Assembly: GCA_031315995.1 (NCBI GenBank)
Contig: JALDRG010000002.1
Coordinates: 455,131-519,130, forward strand
Source of the DNA: Nitrospira sp.
GTDB taxonomy: Bacteria > Nitrospirota > Nitrospiria > Nitrospirales > Nitrospiraceae
Direction: 5' to 3'
Length of the DNA stretch: 64,000 nt
Within the stretch, counting starts at the first letter, position 1. Each line of letters opens with the position of its first letter. Of this stretch, positions 9,013 through 17,084 are shown in pieces. A program made the translations under genes and the position numbers. The notes beneath the pieces were generated by a model. That model made no database searches. It saw nothing but the letters and a program-made list of their open reading frames with translations, and was not told where the DNA came from.

Positions 9013-9828
9013 ATGATGGACCATGAACTCACTGCTTTGTCGGACGCCATAACGCGGGCCGGTCGTGAAGCGCTCCGATGGTCGGCCGTGGGCTATGACA
9101 CCTATAACAAACCGGATCAGTCGCCGGTCACGTCCGCCGACCTGGCCGTGAATCAGGTCCTCCGTGACCACTTGTCGACGGCATTTCCGGAAGACGGTTG
9201 GTTGTCAGAGGAAACCGAGGATAATCAAGATCGACTCACCAGAACGCGTGTCTGGATCGTCGACCCGATCGATGGAACGCGCTCGTTTATCAGGGGTCTG
9301 CCGGAATTTTGCCTTTCGGTGGCGCTCGTCGAGCACGGTGTGCCGACCGTGGCGGCGATCTTCAATCCAGCCACCGGCGAGTTCTTTTCGGCCATTCGCG
9401 GCCGGGGCATCCGTGTCACCCGCCTCCCGCAGGCTGATCACCCCCCCTTCGCCTCGTCCGACCGACCACTCGCCCTTGTGAACCCGTGGGAATTCCGGGT
9501 CGGCCGCTTTCAGGCTCTTGAGCCTCATCTGCATTGCCGTCCCATCGGCTCGATTGCTTACGCCCTCGCCTTAGTGGCGGCAGGACTAGCCGATGCCGTC
9601 GTGACCTTGGAGGGAGGCAACGAATGGGATATCGCCGCCGGCGTCCTGTTGATCGAAGAAAGCGGAGGACGTGCCACCACCGCCGCAGGCCATGCCTTCG
9701 CATTCAACCGTCCCGATCCCACCGTGCAGGGCACGTTGGGCATTGCTGCGGACCTGGCCCCGGCGGCCCGAGCGCACCTCATTCGGTTCAGTACCGCAGG
9801 TGCCGGCCTTCGCTCCCCTCTCGCCTAA
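9013..9828 (+). CDS. inositol monophosphatase-family phosphatase (CysQ/3'-phosphoadenosine phosphatase-like)
   Basis: The 271-residue protein carries the two metal-binding signatures of the family: WIVDPIDGTRSF (two aspartates) and the C-terminal GGNEWDIAAGVLLIEESGG. An upstream acidic block, WLSEET, supplies the first metal-ligand glutamate. Family members hydrolyse inositol phosphates, fructose-1,6-bisphosphate, 3'-phosphoadenosine 5'-phosphate or histidinol phosphate with Mg2+. The sequence alone does not separate these; CysQ or histidinol-phosphatase activity seems most plausible for a free-living autotroph. It is divergent from corA and followed by a dehydrogenase after 61 bp. Confidence 0.85.
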   Translation: MMDHELTALSDAITRAGREALRWSAVGYDTYNKPDQSPVTSADLAVNQVLRDHLSTAFPEDGWLSEETEDNQDRLTRTRVWIVDPIDGTRSFIRGLPEFCLSVALVEHGVPTVAAIFNPATGEFFSAIRGRGIRVTRLPQADHPPFASSDRPLALVNPWEFRVGRFQALEPHLHCRPIGSIAYALALVAAGLADAVVTLEGGNEWDIAAGVLLIEESGGRATTAAGHAFAFNRPDPTVQGTLGIAADLAPAARAHLIRFSTAGAGLRSPLA

Positions 9829-9889
9829 CCCTTTCAACTGCCGAATCTTCTCTGTACGATGACCTGCATCGCTCATATGGAGGTGTCTG

Positions 9890-10774
9890 ATGAACGTGGC
9901 CTTGCTGGGCACAGGATTGTTGGGGCAGGCGGTGGCCGAACGGCTGCATGCCACCGGCCACACCCTGTCTGCCTATAACCGTTCCGCCGAGAAGACCCTC
10001 GCGCTGCGGCAACAGGGTATCGCCATCGCCTCGAATGCGGCAGAGGCCATATCCGCCGCGGACGTGGTCCTCCTCCTGCTGTCGGACGCGACGGCCATTC
10101 GTGCCGTCCTCTTCGAGCCTTCCACGAGCCGAGCGATCCGCGGACGTACCCTTATTCAGATGGGGACGATCGGCCCTTCGGAAAGTTGTTCGATCCAAGC
10201 AGCCGTCGAGGACTTGGGCGGGCGTTACCTGGAAGCGCCGGTCCTCGGCGGCATCGCCGAAGCGAAGGCGGGCACGCTCCTGATCATGGTGGGGGCGACT
10301 CCGGAACACTATGCCGAATGGTCGCCTCTGCTCCATGCCCTCGGGTCGGACGTGCGTCTGATCGGCCTCCCCGGAAAGGCGGCGGTCATGAAGCTCGCGC
10401 TGAATCAGCTCATCGCCGCAGAAATGGCGGCGTTCTCCCTCAGTCTGGGGTTGGTTCGCCAAAGCGGGGTCGATGTCGAGAATTTTATGGCGGTGCTGCG
10501 AAAGAGTGCGCTCTATGCGCCGATGTTCGACAAGAAACTGCCTCGACTGGTGGAGCGGAACTATGAGCGGCCGAACTTTTCCACGCGCCATCTGCTGAAA
10601 GACGTGGAGCTGACGGCCGCTGCCGCAGACACGGCACACCTATCTGCTGGCGGGCTCTCGGGGGTCCGCTCTCTGCTGATCGACACCATTGCCCTGGGGC
10701 TGGGAGACATGGATTACTCCGCCGTCTATGAAGGGGTCGATCCCGCAGCAGAACGTCGCGGTAACGGCTACTGA
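9890..10774 (+). CDS. NAD(P)-dependent beta-hydroxyacid dehydrogenase (3-hydroxyisobutyrate dehydrogenase family)
   Basis: The 294-residue product starts with a Rossmann motif (LLGTGLLGQAVAERL), contains the substrate-loop region LEAPVLGGIAEAKAG, and has the catalytic lysine in GKAAVMKLALNQL (K-x3-N pattern). The all-alpha C-terminal half is typical of the family that includes 3-hydroxyisobutyrate, tartronate semialdehyde and glyoxylate/succinic semialdehyde reductases. The glyoxylate/succinic semialdehyde reductase branch fits the length, but substrate is not resolvable here. GGAGG lies eight bases upstream of the ATG. The last bases overlap the convergent lipoprotein gene. Confidence 0.85.
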   Translation: MNVALLGTGLLGQAVAERLHATGHTLSAYNRSAEKTLALRQQGIAIASNAAEAISAADVVLLLLSDATAIRAVLFEPSTSRAIRGRTLIQMGTIGPSESCSIQAAVEDLGGRYLEAPVLGGIAEAKAGTLLIMVGATPEHYAEWSPLLHALGSDVRLIGLPGKAAVMKLALNQLIAAEMAAFSLSLGLVRQSGVDVENFMAVLRKSALYAPMFDKKLPRLVERNYERPNFSTRHLLKDVELTAAAADTAHLSAGGLSGVRSLLIDTIALGLGDMDYSAVYEGVDPAAERRGNGY

Positions 10775-11253
10775 GAAGCGGGCTCGGCGGGCAGAAGCCG
10801 GTTTCCCACTAACGACTGCACCTTCATCACGTGAAACCGTCCGCCGACCTTCTTCGGAGCGGTGTCCCCTTCGATGCGTGTATACCACCAATGACCATCG
10901 CCTTCTGAAAAATCAGACGATAGCGTGATCTCGAATCCCCCTTCCCGATCATTCTCGCGTTGAGCCCAGGCTCCTTCCCAGCGGTGATCGAGTACAACCT
11001 TGGTCCGAAACCGTCCGTCTTTAAAATCATAGCTGCCGTCACCGAATCGATCCAGCCTCAATGGGACAACCATTCCGCCTTCCTCGTATTCCCATTCACC
11101 CGCAAGGACAGGAATCTCCCCCCGCTGTAACGAAGCGTCTGCCGACACAGGCTCCGGCAGCGAAGCCGCTTGTGGCCGCGGCGAGTGGCTGCAGGCGGGC
11201 AACGTCAGCGCGCCGAGGCACATCGACATCAAGAACAATCTCTTGTAGTTCAT
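10768..11253 (-). CDS. hypothetical lipoprotein
   Basis: The protein (about 161 residues from the ATG at 11253) has a short basic start, a hydrophobic run and a lipobox LTLPAC near residue 21. The mature domain is beta-rich and aromatic (LAGEWEYEEGGMVVPLRLDRFGDGSYDFKDG), suggestive of a small lipocalin-like or beta-sandwich fold, and ends in a basic tail. GGGA is placed about eight bases before this ATG; an ATG three codons upstream is an alternative. Its end overlaps the convergent dehydrogenase by 7 bp. Function is unknown. Confidence 0.6.
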   Translation of the reverse strand: MNYKRLFLMSMCLGALTLPACSHSPRPQAASLPEPVSADASLQRGEIPVLAGEWEYEEGGMVVPLRLDRFGDGSYDFKDGRFRTKVVLDHRWEGAWAQRENDREGGFEITLSSDFSEGDGHWWYTRIEGDTAPKKVGGRFHVMKVQSLVGNRLLPAEPASQ

Positions 11254-11687
11254 CGTGTACATCCCATGTGTTTCCGAACGCCCTCACCTTCCAGTGCTTC
11301 GCGTAAACACTTTACATACCACGCAGCCCCACTTCACTCAAGCCCCTCACGAATTTGGCTCATTTCAACCACTCACCGACTGTGCCCCTGAATGCCTCAA
11401 CGGTCGACCACGTCACGACTTAGCTGCCAGCCGCCTGGTTCGCCGGAAAGTGACGCCGTTGCGGGTCAGATCATGTAGCACGCCCTGATCCGCTCGTCAT
11501 ATATCCTGGGCTTCTCCCCCACCAGGACGCCTCAAGGTCGGACTCCCTCAACCGATAAGGAGAAGGCAGGAAAGGCCTGCCCGGCAGCACAGCTTCGGCC
11601 TGCGCTCATCGAGAAGAGATCCCGTGCTCGCTGTCACGAACCAATCCGCACCGGAATGATCAGTACAGAGAAACAGTTGATCGCACC
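11254..11687. other. intergenic region between divergent genes
   Basis: This 434 bp region lies between the lipoprotein gene (minus) and the hybrid kinase gene (plus). It must hold promoters for both, but I find no convincing -35/-10 pair, tRNA, riboswitch-like fold or conserved small gene in it. Open frames here are short and lack a ribosome-binding site. Confidence 0.5.
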
Positions 11688-14582
11688 ATGAGTATCGCGC
11701 CATTTCCAGACAACGAACCACAGCGGATCGAAGCCCTCGCACGGTCCGAATCGATCCAGGCGCGATGTCTATTTGCACTCGAGCATGCCATCGACGGGAA
11801 CGCCATCCTCGACCGAGCCGGGCGCTTCACGTATGTCAATCGGGCGCATGCCGCGATCTATGGATATGACCCAGCCGAACTCATTGGAAAATCGTGGAAA
11901 GACTTGTACGCCTCCGACTGGGTGACCAAGATTGAAACCGTCTTCTTCCCCCTTCTCCTGCAGCGGGGCCAGTGGCACGGGGAGACTATCGGCAAGAAAA
12001 AGCTCGGCGACGTCATCACGACAGAAGTTTCTCTCACGCTCTTCCCTGTGCAGGATGGGCAGGACGACTGGCTGCTCTGGACCAGCCGCGATCAGACGGC
12101 CACGCGCGGTGAGATTCTCGACACACAATCAAGGCTCCAGGCCGTCCTGGATGCCGCTACCGAAGTCGCCATCATCGCGATGAATCTCAACGGCGTCATC
12201 ACCGTGTTCAATCGCGGTGCGGAATGGATGCTGGCGTACGATGCAGACGAGATGATCGGCACACAGACCCCTCTCATCCTGCACCTCCCGGCCGAAGTGG
12301 AGTCCCGTGGCCGGGAACTGTCGTCCCAGTTCGGGCGGCCCATCCAGGGATTCGACATATTGGTGGAAGAGGCTCGGCAAGGCACGCATGAAGAACGGGA
12401 ATGGACCTATGTCCGAAAAGACGGACAGCAAATTCCGGTCACTCTTTTGGTCACTGCTATGCGCGATGCCTCGGGCTACATCACAGGCTACCTCGGGATC
12501 GCCAAGGATCTGACCGAGACCAAAGTGGCCGAAGCCGCCTTGCGCACAAGCGAGGAACGGTATCAGGTCGCCGTCAGAGGATCGAGCGACGGCATCTGGG
12601 ATTGGAACATCCTGACGAATGAGATGTATTACTCACCACGATGCAAAGAACTCCTCGGATATGAAGATGACGAAATCGATAATGTGTTCGCCGACCTCTC
12701 CGCTCGTCTTCACCCAGACGACGAGCGCGGCGTTCGCACAGCGCTGGAGGCCCACCTTACCAACAAGACGCCATTCGACATCGAGTATCGGTTGCGCGCC
12801 CAGTCCGGTCACGACCGCTGGTTTCGTGCGCGAGGGCAGGCGATGTGGAACGAACAGGGCCGACCTGTCCGTATGGCGGGATCGCTGACCGATATCACCG
12901 AGCGCAAGGCCGCCGAGCAAGCACTGTCAGACGCGGCCGCGGAACTCGCAGGCCGGAATGTGGAACTGCAGCAAGCGCGGGATCATGCCTTGGCCGCAAC
13001 GAAAGCCAAGAGCGAGTTTCTCGCTTCCATGAGCCACGAAATTCGGACCCCGATGAATGCGATCATCGGGATGGCCGATCTCCTTCAGGAGACGTCGCTC
13101 TCGCAGGTCCAGCAGGAATATGTCACTCGATTCAGCCGTGCCGCCGAAAGCTTACTGGAGTTGATCAACGACATCCTGGATTTGTCGAAAATCGAAGCCG
13201 GGCATCTTGAATTGGAAGCGATCCCCTTCGACTTGCATGAGCTCGTCGACAGAATCGCTGAGTCGATGGCCGTCCGCGCCTATGCCAAAGGCATCGAATT
13301 GATCGCCTTCGTGCACCCCGACGTCCCCGCCACGGTCATCGGCGATTCCACCCGCTTGCGACAGGTGCTCGTCAATCTGGTGGGCAACGCCGTCAAATTT
13401 ACGGAACGAGGAGAGGTCGTGCTCAGAGTGGAACCCGGTCGCGATCCGTCGTCGCCCGGAGCCCTTCGCTTCTCGATCTCCGATACCGGCATCGGGATTC
13501 CGAGCGACAAGATCGGGACCATCTTTGAGAGCTTCACGCAGGTCGATTCATCCACCACGCGCAAGTATGGCGGGACCGGTCTCGGCCTGAGCATATCGAA
13601 ACGTATCGTAGCGTTGATGGGGGGATGCATCGAGGTCGACAGCCTCCTCGGGCAGGGCAGTACATTTTCATTTGCTCTGCACTTCGCGCCCTCCGCCGTT
13701 CAGGAACCGCTGTCGGCAATCCCCTCGATGAATCTCGACGGCCGCCGCATTCTCATTGCAGACGGCAACCGCACCAGTCGGATGATCATTCGGGATCACC
13801 TCTCCCGCCTGGGCGCCTTGATTGTCGAATCACCCGATGGCGTGGCTGCCTTGACGGCTCTCGATACCGCGCGACAGCGGGAGGAGCCGATCGACCTGGC
13901 GATCTTGGATAGCCACCTCCCCGATCAGCACGGGGTGGACTTGGCCAAAGCCATCCGCCGCCGAGCCGACGGCACCGCGCTTCCCTTAGTCATACACACC
14001 GCGGAAGTGCGCCGCGCCGCCACCCGCCGGACCGACGAGTTACACATTGCCGGCTATCTCTACAAACCCATCAGCCGCAAGCGGCTGCTCGCCGCGGTGG
14101 GCCTCGCGCTCCAGAACACACCGGCCATGCCCGCAACACCGCCGCCAACAGCGGTTCCCCCCGATCGGTCCACCGAGGCTCCGCTGGCCATCCTGCTCGT
14201 CGAAGATCTGGAAGACAATCGCAACTTGATTGCCTTGTTTCTGAAAGCCACGCCCCACCGGTTGGATGTGGCAGAAAACGGCGCCGTCGGAGTGGAAAAA
14301 TTTCAGACCGGCCCCTACGACCTGGTCTTGATGGATATACAGATGCCGGTGATGGATGGCTACCAGGCCACGAGCATCATCCGGGCATGGGAACAGGAAC
14401 GAGGACGCAAAGCTACGCCGATCCTCGCCCTGACGGCCAATGCGTTCAAAGAAGACATCGAGAAAAGCCAGGCCGCCGGCTTCACGACACATCTGACGAA
14501 ACCCATCAAAAAAAAGACGCTGTTGGAGGCCATTCTCACGCATACCGGGCCGCGCCTCGATCGGACGGTCTCACATTCTTGA
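11688..14582 (+). CDS. hybrid sensor histidine kinase, PAS-PAS-PAS-HisKA-HATPase-REC-REC
   Basis: The 964-residue protein has no membrane helix. Three PAS domains (about residues 25-140, 150-285 and 290-405, the last followed by a PAC-like GSLTDITERK) precede a dimerisation domain with the phospho-acceptor His about residue 450 in SHEIRTP. An ATPase domain follows with N, G1 and G2 boxes (LVGNAVKFTERG, DTGIGIP, GTGLGLSI). Two receiver domains come last: REC1 (phospho-Asp about 741, ILDSHLP) and REC2 (Asp about 883, LMDIQMP). This is the start of a His-Asp-His-Asp relay, with the HPt and receiver proteins downstream. REC1 has only one acidic residue at the metal site (IADGN) where a pair is usual. 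The signal is presumably cytosolic, perhaps redox, gas or a small ligand. Confidence 0.93.
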   Translation: MSIAPFPDNEPQRIEALARSESIQARCLFALEHAIDGNAILDRAGRFTYVNRAHAAIYGYDPAELIGKSWKDLYASDWVTKIETVFFPLLLQRGQWHGETIGKKKLGDVITTEVSLTLFPVQDGQDDWLLWTSRDQTATRGEILDTQSRLQAVLDAATEVAIIAMNLNGVITVFNRGAEWMLAYDADEMIGTQTPLILHLPAEVESRGRELSSQFGRPIQGFDILVEEARQGTHEEREWTYVRKDGQQIPVTLLVTAMRDASGYITGYLGIAKDLTETKVAEAALRTSEERYQVAVRGSSDGIWDWNILTNEMYYSPRCKELLGYEDDEIDNVFADLSARLHPDDERGVRTALEAHLTNKTPFDIEYRLRAQSGHDRWFRARGQAMWNEQGRPVRMAGSLTDITERKAAEQALSDAAAELAGRNVELQQARDHALAATKAKSEFLASMSHEIRTPMNAIIGMADLLQETSLSQVQQEYVTRFSRAAESLLELINDILDLSKIEAGHLELEAIPFDLHELVDRIAESMAVRAYAKGIELIAFVHPDVPATVIGDSTRLRQVLVNLVGNAVKFTERGEVVLRVEPGRDPSSPGALRFSISDTGIGIPSDKIGTIFESFTQVDSSTTRKYGGTGLGLSISKRIVALMGGCIEVDSLLGQGSTFSFALHFAPSAVQEPLSAIPSMNLDGRRILIADGNRTSRMIIRDHLSRLGALIVESPDGVAALTALDTARQREEPIDLAILDSHLPDQHGVDLAKAIRRRADGTALPLVIHTAEVRRAATRRTDELHIAGYLYKPISRKRLLAAVGLALQNTPAMPATPPPTAVPPDRSTEAPLAILLVEDLEDNRNLIALFLKATPHRLDVAENGAVGVEKFQTGPYDLVLMDIQMPVMDGYQATSIIRAWEQERGRKATPILALTANAFKEDIEKSQAAGFTTHLTKPIKKKTLLEAILTHTGPRLDRTVSHS

Positions 14583-14622
14583 GCCGCTATGCCGTCATCT
14601 CGCCACGAAAGGAGGCAGCCTG

Positions 14623-14964
14623 ATGAGTGAGAACACGCCTGAGTCGTCGGACCTCGAATCCTGGCCGTCTGAGGCGCGTGTCGATGCCTCGTTCGAGCCA
14701 CTGATTCCGAAGTTCATGGCCAACCGGAAGAAAGAGATCACGACCATGGCGGAGGCCGTCAGCCAGGGCGACTTTGAAACGATCCGAAAAGTGGCACATG
14801 GCATGAAAGGCGTCAGCGGAAGCTACGGCTTTCCCGAGATGACGACCGTGGCGGCCCGCCTCGAGCAGGCCGCCAAGACTGCCGATGAGGGGTCCATCAA
14901 CCGAGACCTCAGGACGCTGGCGTCGTATCTTGATCGTGTCACCATCGTCTACGAGGAATCGTGA
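14623..14964 (+). CDS. histidine phosphotransfer (HPt) domain protein
   Basis: The 113-residue helical protein has the HPt signature around His59 in KVAHGMKGVSGSYGF (the usual form is H-x-LKG-x2-x-x-G), with a flexible 25-residue N-terminus. It should carry phosphate from a receiver of the upstream hybrid kinase to a free receiver. It begins 41 bp after the kinase stop and 59 bp before the next response regulator, so all are probably co-transcribed. Methionine replaces the usual leucine after the histidine-glycine pair, a tolerated change. Confidence 0.88.
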   Translation: MSENTPESSDLESWPSEARVDASFEPLIPKFMANRKKEITTMAEAVSQGDFETIRKVAHGMKGVSGSYGFPEMTTVAARLEQAAKTADEGSINRDLRTLASYLDRVTIVYEES

Positions 14965-15022
14965 TCGGCATGCAGTTTCGACCTCGACATATCATGACCG
15001 CCGAGCGAAGAGAAAGGACCAC

Positions 15023-15442
15023 ATGACCAGCACCAAGGGCTCGCCAGAACTCACGATCCTCATGGTTGAAAATGAAGAAGATACCGCGTGTCTGTTGGAA
15101 TTTGTGCTACAAAAGAATGGGTATCGTGTGATTCATTCCAACAATGGCAACCACGCCAAAAATCTGATCTCCGCCATGAATCCTCCGGATGCCGTCCTCT
15201 TGGACATGACGTTGCCCGACACGACAGGGCTTGATCTCCTTGACTACTTGCGGACACAACACCACTGGCAGACGACACCGGTGGCCCTGCTCACGACCAA
15301 TGCCGAGAGCCTCGATTCGGGCCGGGCGGCACGCCTCGGCGTCAGGGACTATATTCTCAAACCCGTGAGCCCGACGCGGCTGGCGATGCGAGTGAACCGG
15401 CTGTTGGCGGAGTCGCAGCGGAAACAGACTCGTGTGGCATGA
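15023..15442 (+). CDS. single-domain response regulator
   Basis: From the ATG at 15023 (AAAGGA upstream) the product is 139 residues, one receiver domain with no output module. The acidic pair sits in VENEED, the phospho-acceptor Asp in VLLDMTLPD, the switch Thr in LLTTNAES and the conserved Lys in ILKPVSP. Proteins of this CheY/Spo0F type act by binding partners or by passing phosphate on. It lies between the HPt gene and a second receiver gene of similar design. Longer in-frame readings start inside the HPt coding region and are rejected. Confidence 0.9.
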   Translation: MTSTKGSPELTILMVENEEDTACLLEFVLQKNGYRVIHSNNGNHAKNLISAMNPPDAVLLDMTLPDTTGLDLLDYLRTQHHWQTTPVALLTTNAESLDSGRAARLGVRDYILKPVSPTRLAMRVNRLLAESQRKQTRVA

Positions 15443-15482
15443 GGACATCCCTCTCATGATCTGATGACGAAGGAGCGCTGGT

Positions 15483-15878
15483 ATGGAACCCACCACGAAC
15501 CGCAAACCCACAGTCCTCATGGTGGAGGACGAAGACGATACAGCGAGTTTGCTCAAGTTTCTTTTGGAACGGGCGAGTTACGAGGTGGTTCACGCCAAAG
15601 ACGGCCGACAGGCACAGGAATTGGTCGATACCCTGCCTCTTCCGGACATCGTCTTGCTGGACGTGATGCTCCCCTTTCTGAGCGGCCTGCAGGTCCTGGT
15701 CTATATCCGAGGCAAAGCGGCATGGGAGAAGGTGCCGATCGTGATGTTGACCGCCGATGGCAGTGAGCACGATATCAAACGCGCGCTGGAGAGCGGAGCG
15801 AACGACTACATGCTCAAACCGTTCAACCCCCGCGAGCTGACCAGCCGACTGAAGCGCTTCCTGAGCCCCTCGGCATAA
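15483..15878 (+). CDS. single-domain response regulator
   Basis: This is a second stand-alone receiver of 131 residues: acidic residues in VEDEDD, phospho-Asp in VLLDVMLPF, switch Thr in MLTADGSE and Lys in MLKPFNP. AAGGAGCG precedes the ATG. It resembles the preceding receiver over its whole length (both start with a short TILMVENEED/TVLMVEDEDD strand), pointing to a tandem duplication followed by divergence. Two receivers fed by one HPt could split the phosphate flow to different targets or give one a phosphate-sink role. Confidence 0.9.
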   Translation: MEPTTNRKPTVLMVEDEDDTASLLKFLLERASYEVVHAKDGRQAQELVDTLPLPDIVLLDVMLPFLSGLQVLVYIRGKAAWEKVPIVMLTADGSEHDIKRALESGANDYMLKPFNPRELTSRLKRFLSPSA

Positions 15879-15901
15879 GAGATTTCGGAGAAGATATCCG
15901 C

Positions 15902-17014
15902 GTGCTCGCCCTCAACCATTCCGATCTGACGCTCCGCGTGGGCAGCATCGCTGTGTTGTGTATCTATTCCGCCGTCGTCCTGCTCCTGGCCGGCATTCTC
16001 CTCCTTCGGTTCATCCGCCTCGCCAAAGAGCGACGGCGTCGAAACGTCACGGAGATCTGGCGGCCGTTACTCGCCCAATGTGTCGTCGAAGTTCCTGAGA
16101 CGCTCCCCGCACTCAAGTCTCGCGACCATCTCGTCTTCCTGTATCTTTGGAACCATTGTTATGAGTCCGTCAGGGGGGACGCACGGACGCTGCTGAATGA
16201 GTTGGCGCGACGAACGAAGACCGACCAGTTCGCCACAGAACTCCTGCGCAGCGGACGCCTCCGCCGGCAACTCTTGGCCATCGTCACATTGGGCCACCTT
16301 CAGGAACGGTCCGTGTGGAACGAGCTCGAGGGCACGTTGCAGGCAGACAACGCCTTCCTGTCATTGGTCGCGGCGAAAGCGCTGCTGAATATCGATGCCC
16401 AGGCGGCGGTCCCGCTCCTCATTCCGGTGATCAGCCGCCGGAAGGACTGGTCTCCGCTCAAGGTCGTCGCCATGTTCGAGGCCGTGGGTGCGGACCTCGC
16501 GGCGGAAACGATCGCCAAGGCCGCCTGTCAGGCCGCGCCTGAAATCGGCGCCCGCCTGATCCGTCACTTGGCCGCCACTCAAAGCCAGCATGGGCTGCCT
16601 CCGCTCCGAGCTCTCCTTCGAGAGAGTTCGCCCTCCGATGACGTCCTCGCCGCCTGTCTGTTTCTGTTCGGGGAGTGCAGTGACCCGAGAGATATGGCGA
16701 CGGTTCGCGCGCACATCTCCCATCCAACCTGGTACGTCCGGCTTCAAGCCGCATCGGCACTTGGGAAGATGGGGGTCGAGGAAGACGAGGCGCTGCTGAT
16801 CGGGTTGCTCGACGATGAGCACTGGTGGGTGCGTTATCGGGCAGCCGAGGCGTTGTCGAACCTGCCGTGGATGACCGCCGACAAAATGACCCGGCTGTGC
16901 GGCGCGCTTTCGACGATCGAGGCACACGAACACATGCTACCCTTCATGGCCCAATCGAACATCCGAAAAGCCGATTCGCTTCCGACCGTTCCCCCCGAGC
17001 GAGATATCCTATAG
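15902..17014 (+). CDS. membrane-anchored HEAT-repeat protein
   Basis: The gene starts with GTG at 15902 (GGAG upstream) and encodes 370 residues. One membrane helix at about residues 15-38 is followed by a basic stop-transfer stretch (KERRRR), which should leave the rest in the cytoplasm. The body is made of paired helices typical of HEAT/PBS-lyase repeats, clearest near the C-terminus: WYVRLQAASALGKMG and HWWVRYRAAEALSNL. Such repeats are protein-docking surfaces. As the last gene of the phosphorelay cluster, 23 bp after the second receiver, it could be the membrane-side partner of a receiver; this is inference. Confidence 0.8.
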   Translation: MLALNHSDLTLRVGSIAVLCIYSAVVLLLAGILLLRFIRLAKERRRRNVTEIWRPLLAQCVVEVPETLPALKSRDHLVFLYLWNHCYESVRGDARTLLNELARRTKTDQFATELLRSGRLRRQLLAIVTLGHLQERSVWNELEGTLQADNAFLSLVAAKALLNIDAQAAVPLLIPVISRRKDWSPLKVVAMFEAVGADLAAETIAKAACQAAPEIGARLIRHLAATQSQHGLPPLRALLRESSPSDDVLAACLFLFGECSDPRDMATVRAHISHPTWYVRLQAASALGKMGVEEDEALLIGLLDDEHWWVRYRAAEALSNLPWMTADKMTRLCGALSTIEAHEHMLPFMAQSNIRKADSLPTVPPERDIL

Positions 17015-17051
17015 CCCGACCTGATTATCGCCGCCCGATCTCACAGCAACA

Positions 17052-17077
17052 GCACCGGCCTATCCCCAAGCCGGTGC
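17052..17077. terminator. hairpin between convergent genes (possible bidirectional terminator)
   Basis: GCACCGGC (17052-17059) and GCCGGTGC (17070-17077) form a perfect 8 bp GC-rich stem with a 10 nt loop. It lies in the 70 bp gap between the convergent HEAT-repeat and deacetylase genes. No long T-run follows on either strand, so intrinsic termination would be weak. Confidence 0.4.
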
Positions 17078-17084
17078 GTCGTGA

